Positions 12,701-25,265 of a DNA stretch of 64,000 bases are shown here, one piece after another. The stretch covers positions 2,232,001 through 2,296,000 of the forward strand of contig OZ176057.1 of the NCBI GenBank assembly GCA_964247055.1. Direction: 5' to 3'. The notes beneath the pieces are model-generated. The model did no database searches. It was not told the origin of the DNA and saw only the letters and a program-made list of their open reading frames with translations. Numbering within the stretch: position 1 is the first letter of the stretch; the number at the start of each line of letters is the position of its first letter. The position numbers and the translations under genes were made by a program. The stretch is from Paragordius varius (taxonomy: Eukaryota; Nematomorpha).

Positions 12701-15700
12701 TAGTTTCGTCAGCGGTGGCGTGAGATAACTGTTTGGCAGCTTCCATTAACATGACCGCACTATGATCCAAATATGCTTTTGAGTCATAATAGCTATCACT
12801 GATAACTTGGCCCAATGAATTTCGATGCTTTTTATGCTTTATGAGATCCTTCAAATAATCGCTCGAATCAATTATTGAAGATCGAGATTTTTTCACAATA
12901 TCCTTGATTTCTGGGAGCGATGTAGCTTTAGCCAAATCATTAGCATGTCGAATCACAGCATCTCGAGCTTGTTCATAGTAGGGTTGGTGGGGTTTAAGAG
13001 AATCGACGAATTGGAGAAAGTATGATTTCTGCCTTGGATGTATGACTCCAAGAACTGTCTGAGAAAGGCCATCAATGAGATGTTTGGAGTCGTCAACACC
13101 CTCTTGTCCAAGATGTTTGGCTGCATTTACTATAGTGCTAGCTGTAGATTCGAGATAATCAGCTGATTGATAAAAGTTATCTGTGATAGAAAGTGCCAAA
13201 CTATGTTTATTATGAGGATCAAATACCTCTTTGAAATAATCACTTGCATCAATCAAACTTTTTCTGGTATTGTCAAGAATATGTTTCATTTCGTGGTGCG
13301 ATTTCGCACCTTGTAATGAATTACCAGCTTTAATAAGGGTAGCACGTGCATTATCGTAAAATGATTTTCGATGATGCGGATAAATGACGTCAAGAATGTT
13401 ATCCTTTGTATCTTCGAGATATCCAGTGGTCTTTTCCCATAAGGTTGGTTCATGCTTAATTAAAGATCGAAGAGAATCTGGAAGAGACTTAATGTAATCG
13501 ACATCAAAATAATTATGTTTGGTTTTATGGAGATGAGGAACGAAAGCAGAAAGTCCCAATAGATAATTAACGCTTTGGTCTATTATATGATTAACGTCTT
13601 TATCTGCATTCTTGGTGAAATGTCTGGCTGCATCAAGCAACATTGTCGGGGTGTTTTCTAAATAATCTCGACTGTCATAATAAGCATCCGATATGCGCTC
13701 CGATAGGCTGGGATGATGGTGGGAATGAGAAATTACCTTCGTTAAATAATCATTAGAAGATGCTATACTCTTTCTTGCACGATCAAGAATGTGTTTTATA
13801 TCGCTTTCTTTATTAGTTTTAGACAAATCATGAACTGCCTGATTTAAAACTCGCTTAGCATTTTCGTAGTAACTAGGTGGGTGTGGTTTAAACATAGTAT
13901 GAATATGACTTTCAATTGGTTCCAAGTAATGCGTCAAATACTCGACAAGTGCTGATGCATCTTGGTTAGTGGCCTTAGGTAATCGATGAGCCGCATCTAA
14001 AATAGTGGCTTTAGTAGCTTCAAGATAGGCGGCAGGATTTTCTTTCAAAAGTTTACCTAATTGCTCAGTTAAAGATGGACGACTTGGTTTAAAACCAGCG
14101 CTTAAGATAGCATTTTTTAATGGCTGAATGTATTCATGCGTTAAACTTCTCGATTTACCACTATAAAGTTTATTAGCAGTTGATAAAATTGCAGCTAAAG
14201 CTATATTATTGTAACCGTGATGCCCTGATTCACCCCATAAAGTGTTCCAAGCTGATTTCAACATACTTGGCTTTTCCGTTGTAAATGGAATATGATCACT
14301 AATCCATTGTTTTGCTTCCTTTGTTTCCGGAATATAATCAACGGTTCGTTCATATAGGGATTTTTGTAGTGGAGTAAGCCATGGAAAATGATCACCTAAT
14401 ATGAATTGAATATGCATAAATAAAAATATATATTAATAATCCATGTTTAAATAATATTTGAAATTTTATTTATTAAAAATATAAAAAATATAGCTAATTT
14501 TTCAATTAAAATACACATAATTTATTTAAGGTAAATTTGAATTGTTTGAGGTGAATTCGAATTGTTCAAGGGTCAATACGAATCGTTCAATGAATTCGAA
14601 GTGTAAATGGTATCAATACGGATTTAATAAAAGACTCTTTAAAGAAAACATACTCTGTATTTTATTATTAAATTGCTTGTATATACATAAAATTTTTATC
14701 CAAGGTGCTTTTAATAAAAAAAAGATAAGATTTTTCCTAATTAAATATAAGGCATATATATTTGTGAAAATAAGGTCAAGGGAAAAATTGCTCGACAAGG
14801 AATCCCAAAAAGTTTAAAGAAACAACTTTGAGACATATACCAAAGTTAGCACGTATAATTAAGTTGGATAACATGAATGCGAAATTGGATTGAAAGATAA
14901 AAAAAAGCGCAAAGAGAATATTGAGTAGGTTTTATAAGCACAATTCAGATAACAAATTCGTCCATATCTCTAAATAGGATTCATAATTTGGATAAACTTT
15001 GGGTTTCGATTGTAATAATTAAATATAACCGGCTCTTAACAAACAAAGGATCAGGAATTGTTGATTGTCTACTAGGAATGTTATTTAACTTTAACTAAAA
15101 ATGACAGAACATTACAATAATTGATCAAATAATAAATCCATTTTATGAATTTATATAATGTTATAAGATGAATGAATCCAATTTTAAAAATTACCAAGCT
15201 AGAAGCCAAAACGGAGCAAGGGATCTATATAAACCTGATAGTAGAGAATACGTATGAAACAGATAATGGAGTAACAACTCATTTATGCTTACTAAATATT
15301 GATGATATGACGAAAGAAACTGTGCACTTAGACTAATACCAATTAAGGCAGTTTATAACCAAGATTGGAATATACAAGTGGCAGGATCGCTATTAGAAAA
15401 GAAAAATAGCGTATCTACAATACTTGGTTTGATCTTCAAACAAATTACAAATCTTAGCAGATGAAAAATTATTTAAAAGAGGACAATATACCCAGTGCAA
15501 ACAATAAAATATCGAGAAATTTAGAATTCATATGACGCACACAAAAAGAACCTTTTATGCTAAAGAGTCGACCCCATATCGAAAAATCACAATATTGGCT
15601 CTTATTTATATAATAACGTTTAATTCTAAAAGTTTTATATAAAATAAATAAAAGAACCCGAATTATCTGCATAAGAGCTCCAAAATTTGGAATATTTTCA

Positions 15701-18700
15701 AAAAACGTCCACTCAAGTATAAGAATTCAAAATAAAACAGTACAAATTTTTTATACACGACACCAGATGTCAAAAAAAGAAAACAAAAAACAATATTTTT
15801 GGTTTCATTTTGATATAGAAGTTATTTTCCAGAATAAAATATGAATTTTAAGATTTTAATAGTAAATGGTAGTAAAGAATTAAAAAAAAACTAATTTAAT
15901 ATAATTTCATTAAATTTTTTTGTCTTTTAAGTGTGATAAAAGAAAAACGCCATCTTTTGAACCTGAAATTTTATAGAAACCCTAACTATATGATTTTAGG
16001 CTATTTATATATTGAAAATATCTCCTAAGATAATAAACGATAATATTTCAGATTTTATCATTATTTTTTGAATTATCCTTAATTATGCATAATTTTCACT
16101 TTTTGCCCGATTTCGATTTTCTCTCAATATTTCAAAAACTAGGTTGTCAACAAATAAAAATTTGCGGCAAATGAATACGCTGGTCTTAAGCTATCTCATG
16201 AAAAAAAATTTCGTTAAAAATATTTTTGCACACAGTATATATACGATTGCACAATCGACGAATTATTATGAATTCCAAAAATGATTAAAACGCTGGAGCC
16301 TCCCAATTACGTTTAATATGTTTAAAAATGCTTTATAATGCGATTATAAATTTTAGCATTGTGTAGAAAATAATAATAAAACATTTTAAAACAGTTGGAA
16401 ATTTTTATGACCCCAGTGAAAATATATAAACTTGAATACCGATTGGTCCCTTTAGGCTTAAGTTTTATTATTTGAAAAATACTTTGGCAAATAACATCTA
16501 ATGAAAGTGATGATAAAATGATGACTTAATATCTTTTAATATTATAAATATTTAAATCAAGTTAACATAGTAATAATTACCAAAATATTTTTCAATAGTT
16601 TCAGCATATGTGGGTTCGTGTTTATGTCCGACAATATAATCCTTGGCACCAATCAGGTAATCTCCAACTTGCTCCAAAATGGCTTTAGTTTCGTCAGTTG
16701 TGGCGTGAGATAACTGTCTGGCAGCTTCCATCAACATGACCGCACTATGATCCAGATATGCTTTCGAGTCATAATAGCTATCACTGATAACTTGACCCAA
16801 TGAATTTCGATGCTTTTTATGTTTTATGAGATCTTTCAAATAATCGCTCGAATCAATTATTGAAGATCGAGATTTTTTCACGATATCCTTGATTTCTGGG
16901 AGCGATGTAGCTTTAGCCAAATCATTAGCATGTCGAATCACAGCATCTCGAGCTTGTTCATAGTAGCCTGGTTGGTGGGGTTTAAGAGAATCGACGAATT
17001 GGAGAAAGTATGATTTCTGCCTTGGATGTATGACTCCAAGAACTGTCTGAGAAAGGCCATCAATGAGATGTTTGGAGTCGTCAACACCCTCTTGTCCAAG
17101 ATGTTTGGCTGCATTTACTATAGTGCTAGCTGTAGATTCGAGATAATCAGCTGATTGATAAAAGTTATCTGTGATCGAATGTGCCAAACTATGTTTATTA
17201 TGAGGATCAAATACCTCTTTAAAATAATCACTTGCATCGATCAAACTTTTTCTGGTATTGTCAAGAATATGTTTCATTTCGTGGTGCGATTTCGCACCTT
17301 GTAATGAATTACCAGCTTTAATAAGGGTAGCGCGTGCATTATCGTAAAATGATTTTCGATGATGCGGATAAATGACGTCAAGAATGTTATCCTTTGTATC
17401 TTCGAGATATCCAGTGGTCTTTTCCCATAAGGTTGGTTCATGCTTGATTAAAGATCGAATAGAATCTGGAAGAGACTTAATGTAATCCACATCAAAATAA
17501 TTATGTTTGGTTTTATGGAGATGAGGAACGAAAGCAGAAAGTCCCAATAGATAATTAACGCTTTGATCTATTATCTGATTAACGTCTTTATCTGCATTCT
17601 TGGTGAAATGTCTGGCTGCATCAAGCAACATTGTTGGAGTGTTTTCCAAATAATCTTTGCTATCATAGTATGCATCTGTGATGCGCTTAGATAGAGTGGG
17701 ATGATGATGGGCATGAGAAATTACTTTTGTTAGATAATCGCTGGAGGAAGTTATGCCTTTTCTGGCTCGATTTAGAATGCTTCTTATATCGCTTTCTTCG
17801 TGGACATTTGATAAATCATGTACAGTTTTTGCTAAAACTTCTTTGGCATTATCGTAATATGTTGGTTTATGAGAATGAAATATACCCTGAACATCATCTT
17901 CAATTGGTTCTAAATAATGTGTTATATATGTAACAAGGGTGGATATATCTTCATTCGTAGCTTTAGGTAGTTTATGGGCAGCATCTAATATGGTTGCCTT
18001 TGTCGCTTCAAGATAAGCCGCAGGATTTTGATGAAATAGCTCAGCTAATTGTTTAGTAACAATAGTATTGGATGATGTTAAGCCGGCTTTTGCCAATGCT
18101 CTCCTCAAAGGCTTAATATAGCGTGAGAAATCGCTGCTACCTTTACCTTTGTACAATTCATTAGCTGTTGACAATATTGCAGCTAGTGCCATGTCACTAT
18201 TTATTCCGTGAGAATTTGATTCTCCCCAAATTGTATTCCAAGCAGATTTTAATATGCTTGGTTTTTCAGTTGCGAAAAACTGCAAGTGATCATTTACCCA
18301 TTCCTTACTTTGGGAAAGAGTTGGTATATTAGATTTCTCATGATATCCTATTATATTGGAAAAATAGCCATGTTGTTTATGATGTATATGTGGCAGATAT
18401 TGTTTGACGCCAACAATATATTTACCCACTGTGTCCAATATATTACGCATATCATCATGACTTGCTTTAGCTAGAGCTTTGTTAGCCTCGTTCAACATCT
18501 CCCATGTGGACTCTAAATATTCCTGGCTATTATAATATGATTTAGAAATACTTTTTGACGCATCTTTTAACAAATCGCTGTGAGACACAATCACATCCCG
18601 AGCTTGTTTATATGCGTCCCGTACATCATCAGATGTAGGACTCTTGTCCTTTAGTGTATGAGCCATGTTGGAAACTAAGCGTGCAACTTGATCACTGTAA

Positions 18701-21700
18701 CTATCTTTGTGAGGCCAAAGAGATTCATGAGCCAGGTGACCAATATGTTCAAAAAAACTTTCTTTGTGCATGCCAGGAATGTATTTTATTAGGCCTGACG
18801 CATAATCAAAAACTTGATTGACTAAATTTTGAATGTCGCTAGAGCCCGCGTCTGATAATCGTTTACCCGCTTCAACTAGCATAGAAGCTGTATTTTCGAC
18901 ATAATCTTTAGTATCAAAATAGGCATGTTCACTTTTTTCAAGTAAAGCTTTTTGGATATTTTTAAGCTTTTTGATTGTCTCTTGATCCGCATTATGTTTG
19001 CTATTGTGATGGAGAATTTCGTCAATATTGGTAACTAATGATTTCCGATATAAATTAATTATTTTATTTAAATCTGACCCAGATTTGGCATTAGTTATTT
19101 CATGAGCAACTTGCTTTATCTGATCGGTAAGAGAATGGGGAATGGTGATTGAGGCTTGATGCTTAACATTAGATATTATGTCATCAAACATCCCTGAGCC
19201 CCCTTTGAGATTAAATTGTGGTAAATGACTTTGGTGATAAGGTATAAGGCCGGTCAAATAATGGGCTAAACTATTTACTAATGCCGAGACTTGATCATGT
19301 TTCAAACTACTTCCTTTTTTACCATATCCTAGTTTGTGACTAGCTTCAATTATGGCATTTGCTGTTGTGTGTAGGTATTCAGGCGATAACAAATATTCAT
19401 CATGTTTTCCATGTAAACTTTTTGCCTTGTGTAATAAAGCCTTAAGAGTTGGTTCATGGCTAAAAGTGTCCCTGAGTCGTTTAATAGTATTTTGTAGCTT
19501 TTCTTTATCAGCATGTGATAGAGCTGATATATCTTTTGAAGCTAATTTATGACTAAAATCTTTTAGATCATGTGATGCCGTTTCAATCAGGTGTATGAGA
19601 GAAGGGGTAGCATGAATAAATGATTCATCGGAGATGCTATGTCTTTTTTGAGTTACGTCATGATGAATATCTTCGTATCCATCTATGGTACGCGTCAATG
19701 TTGATAAAGATGGAAATCTACGTATACCCATTATGTATTCAAACGCTAGAGCTATTAAGGGGACGACATGCGTTGGATGGTGAGATAAATCTGAAATTTG
19801 TTTGCCCACAGAATGTGTTAACTCTGTCACACCTAGATTGGCAAAGACAAAATAAATATTAATTATATGATACAATAGAATTCTACTCTTATAATCCTAA
19901 TAAAATGCTTATTTTAGCTAATGAGTATCCGTTTCAATTTTCAACAGTCTTTATAAATATATTCGTACAAGGCTGAATGCATCTATAGTTATTAGCCCAA
20001 TTAAAATTTAAATTATAAAATATTTACTACTCAATCAAAATTTTATTTTATTTGTTTAAGATCAGATTATGAGAGTAAATAGGTAGGGAATATGCCAGTT
20101 AAAATTTAACACTACCTCTCAAATATTCCGGACTTTGGAAGTAATGCTTGAGTCCATCATAATCGGCCCCATGTTTAAAATGTTCCAAGTAATAATCTTT
20201 GTAATCGTGCTTTCCGTGTTTGGGAGCAACAAATAAATGTGCCAAAGTATCGCGCAATTTTGATAACTCCTGATTTTTTAACTGAACATCTTTGTGATCC
20301 ATATGAGCATGTCCATTTTGATCCTTATATAATAGAGACAATGCCTTTTCCATTTCTTGCGGTGTTTTATAGTGTTCAGCTGTGTTGGCTAAATATGTTT
20401 TAAAGTCTTGCAATGTTTTAACATGCATTTTATCTGGAGGTGGATGAAGGTTTTCCTGACTACCTGATTTTAGTCCAAAAAATGATAAAATCACATCGTA
20501 TAGTGGGATGCCCTTAGATTTCGTATGTTGTGTCAAATCATTATACTGATAAGCAGTTGGAAGTTTACACGCCCTTTGTTGATTTGTATCCATATATGTT
20601 GAATACAATTGGGATATCAAATTATTTTTAAAATCTTCTGGTCCATTACTTTGTGCGATTGCGGGTATGGCATGCCTAAAAAACAAAATAAATTTTTAAT
20701 TTTTGTCATTTTTTTCATTTTCTTAAAAAAAATTGGATGTCTATTACCCCTGGCCACATGGTGTTTGATTTAGGGCTTTATAGAGTGCTTGAACAACATT
20801 CACGCCACGTCTATCATTAAGTTGATCATTGGCTATTGTGTTGGTGAGATAGGCATAGGATAGGCCAGTATCGCTATCAGCAAACGCTAATTGTAAACCA
20901 TGCCCAGGAAAACCAAAACTAAGTTTGCCCTAAAAAATAGAGTTTTTAAATCAATATAAATTTACAGAGTTAAAAGTATAGAGAAGAGATATGAAAAATA
21001 AAAGAAAACCATTATTATCCTTGATTTTTACGAAACTACTTATATGTTTACAACTGTCAGATACAAAGGAATAAACATGATATTGGTAAAACATTCATTT
21101 AATATTTCACAAGGTTGTGGAAAAATTTTTAGTTTAAATAAAAAATAAACATTATTTTGTATGTTGTCTTTATAATTTATATTTTACTGTAGTTATGCAA
21201 TTAATAGTTACGGTGGACTTTCCGTCCCCTAACAATGATTCCTTTTGTGAAAACATATACATATCACATTTTACGCATCCTGACCATCTTTTAATCAAAA
21301 ATTTTTGGTCAAAGAATACAAAAATTACTAATATTTTATAGATCTTACAAAAAATATTTAATCAGTATATAGGCACTGTTTATAGGAAAAGGCTAATTAT
21401 CGGAAAAAGAAAGGGTTACTATGGAGGGCTCGCTGTATAAATAACTTTTACATAAAAAATTGAACATAAAAAAAGACTCACATAAGGATTTGGTATTAAA
21501 ATGAATCCAGTTGCCATACCGAAATTGTACATGTCCCCAAAAATGGCATCAATTTCACAAGGGGATGAAGTTTCTTTAACCATGTATTCAAGCAGTTCTG
21601 GTTCTATACAATGTCATATAATTAAATTATAGAATTATTTTTTACATAAAAACACCTATATAATTAAATGATTAAAACGAAATGCGTATTTAAATAAGGA

Positions 21701-24700
21701 ATGAACAATTTCTCTCAAAAATTCCGTTTAATAAATAAAATGTATTAAATCTTTATTATTAATACATATACTCTGATTATAAAGTCACTGAAAATTTTAA
21801 GATAGATGTTTTTATAGAAGATTAGAATTTGCAACTAAATATTAGTATAAATTTTGTGGTTATTAATGAAAAGACTATATAAAGTTAATTTATAGAACTT
21901 ACCTTAATAACATGTAGTTTTTGATGAATGTCACTTGGAACAAACAATCGAATGTTTTATAAATATGTCTTAGTATAAAATGGTTGAAATTGCTTATTAT
22001 AAATATTTTCAATCTTAAAACTTATTTCCTTTCGTAGAAAAAGTAGTTTAATATAAAAACTATAATCCTGTTTTGTAAACTCTGTACACCGCGTAATGAC
22101 ATTAAAAAACAATAAAAGTAAGTTTGACGAAAGCATTTCATTTAAGTGATGATCCTTAAATAAACGCAATTAGAATAACTTACCATATACTTTTGAAATT
22201 CAAAGGCTTGGCTACTCTCTGCAAAAGATTCGGTAAATATAGCCTAATTTTTGGAATTGTTAATAAATTTTCAACTATAAGTGACATGAATTTATTTTAG
22301 AATGGGGGTTTAAACAAAAAAACGCCTTTAACAAATATCAAAAAAGTAATAAAATTAAATTATATCTAACTTATCAGAGTTTTATCGCCTTGGGGTGATG
22401 CCGCATTAGCTAAAATACCATACAATTTAGCTAAACTCCTGGCATCTCCGATCCCAATAACGCTAGGAAATTGTAGGGCACGAATTTCGGGTTTATTTAG
22501 AGCCATACTGTGGGACTAATGTAATGGATAAAATATATATATATATATATTTGCACAATTTGCAAAAAGAATGGTAAAAAAAGACTTAAAATCTGGAAAT
22601 CTATCGATAAGTTATATATGTTTTTGATTAAAAATAACAAAAAATTATTATATTTATTTGAAAATATTATAATTATTGTTATATACGGGTAGAAATTCCC
22701 AAAATTGCAAAAATCTTACTTAGTTTATAAGGAGTTTTTATAATGTAATTTGTCGATTTTTTGTAATCAAAACCATATTTTCAGATTATTACTTTCCCTA
22801 TATAATTTATACAATGGGGTTAGTAGACCCAAACTCAATAATTAACAATACTCTAAACTTGGTTAGAAGTAAAATAATAAACGAAAACAGATTAAGTTAT
22901 ATAGCATATATGCATCTTACAGCAAATAACATTAATTTTAAAAAAATTAGTTTAAATACTACTAATATTAGGGCAAAATTTTTCGAATTCTACATATCAT
23001 TAAATAATGGGCCCCTTAAACGATACTTATAATTCAAATTTATGCATTTTATCAACCAATAAAACATTAAATGCCAAAAATTCAAATATATAATAAAATA
23101 TTAAATTCTTCATAAAACATATTTCCTGCTATTTTTCGTTATTTTAATTATGAAATCGGTATTTGACATATGCGATATTTTACAGTCCACAATATTGTTA
23201 AACAAATAATAGAGAAAAACTATGCAGAAAAAGTAAAAAGGTAAATAAAAAACAATTATAATATAATTTTTCTAATAAAAATGTTTTATCCGATACTTTT
23301 TACTTAGTCGTTTTAAAATCATTTTAGTTGTATCAGAGTTCAATATATAAGATATCACAATATTTCTAAGTCTTATATACTCCATGAAATCAAAACGTAT
23401 TAGGTTATAAAAAAGGTATAGAACAAATAGAAGGATGAAATATATTTTGATACATTGAAAAAACGGCTAATTTTAAAAGTGGAAATCAAATTATTCACGT
23501 TATATATATATTATTTAAAATACATTCTTTAGAGTACTTTCTGCCCAAGATTTAAATAAAAAAAAATCTTATATAAATATTAATCAAAAAACAATTATAA
23601 AATAATTTATTATAGAAAATTGAAAAATGAAACTAAAAGTGTGATTATTGTTTTATGAAAAAAAATTGACTATTTTGGACTTACTTTGACTATGAAATCG
23701 GGGTTAGACATAGCCCGTTTAGTTGCATCGTTATGATAAACCATAAGTCCAAACTTAAGTTTTTGCCATAGGCCAGGTAAAGTTTTAAACATTCTTTCAT
23801 TCCGTAACGTTGCGACGCGACTGTTAAGATCCCGGGAACGAAGTCCAAAATAATAATCTAAATCTATATTTGATTTGAGATAAATAGTGATAAAATAAGA
23901 GTTAAAAATAATCCTTTTATAAGGAAAATTATATAACTTTATTATTTCTATTTATTAAACCTATTTTGGGTTATAAAATTTATTAAAATTAATTTTTATT
24001 TCAAAAATTATATGATGTATTCAATATGAAACATGATTTAAAAATATAATTTTTTTCTAAAGTAAAAAATAAGTAATAAATTTTTTTGGAAAAACGTAAA
24101 TTTTAACTTTTTTTATATCGATACACCCCTATCGTTTTAAGTTGTAAAATGATAAACTCATTTTATATTATCTAAATTTTAATCAAATGAATTAATATCA
24201 CATATTGCTTAAGTATCTCTTTAATTTATTATAGAACACAAATGTAAAAATATTATCAATATTTAGCTTTTTTTAATGTTTCGAAAGAGTTTAAAAAAAT
24301 ACCAATTAATAATAAATCTTTTAGAGCTTTCATTAATTGATATTGAAAAATATAATAAATTATAACTGTAAAATCAAAAAATTTATATAAAAAAGTAGAA
24401 AATAAAAAACCTTAATTCGAAAAATAAATACATATTAATTTATATCACTTAACAAAGAATTGAAATTAAAAAATTATTACCATATTTTTTGGCAATTTCA
24501 TCCTCGAAATATTTTGCAAGGGAACGATGTTTTGAATCGATTCTACGGATTAGTTGATCGACATATAAACCATAGGTGAAAACATGATATCTAAATAATA
24601 ATTATAAATATTGATTTATTTTAAATACTAATTTCGCATTGATTATCCTACTATTTATTTAATAAATAAAACCAATTTTTCATAATTACAGGATATTTTT

Positions 24701-25230
24701 AAAATGTTGTTTAGGTCCATTTGAAATGAACAACATTTGATATATAATGATATTTTTTTAAAATGTTGTTTAGATATGTTCTTGATTCAAAATTTTATCG
24801 CTTTTATAAAAGAAATATTAAATATATTTAGAGTGGGTCAACGAAAGTGTTAATTTTAAAACTTTAAAATTTTATTTCTCTTAAAAATATATAATTATGA
24901 ATAGATATAAAAGAAAGTATTTCTCATATATGAACAATAATATAATATGTGAAAAAAAATAATTTCAATACAAAAAACAATACTTTTAATGATGCATAGT
25001 CATAATTAGATAATAAATAGGAGCTAATTTAAAAAATTCCAATATATTATATAATAAAAATATTAAACCCTCTTCTTTGACCCGCTCCCCAGGCCGGTTT
25101 TTGAGCTGCCAATATTCGACTTAATTGATTATCGAGCGTTTTAACGTTATTTTTATCGGACCACAAACTATTTTCTTGTAACATTTTAACTGTTATACGG
25201 TTTGATTTATCAATGTATGGTATACCTGCC

Positions 25231-25265
<35 letters not shown>

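Noticed and set aside
4957-19832. Separate genes for each long repeat exon, or a nematode polyprotein allergen (NPA)
   Set aside because: Each exon has splice sites in matching phase at both ends and only the last has a plausible stop; there are no basic cleavage sites or NPA motifs between units.
17727-19862. Plus-strand open frames inside exon 11
   Set aside because: Antisense shadows of the repeat-coding strand.
22814-23032. 72-codon open frame in intron 6 of gene 1
   Set aside because: AT-rich composition (N, I, K, Y), no conserved motif, no supporting context.
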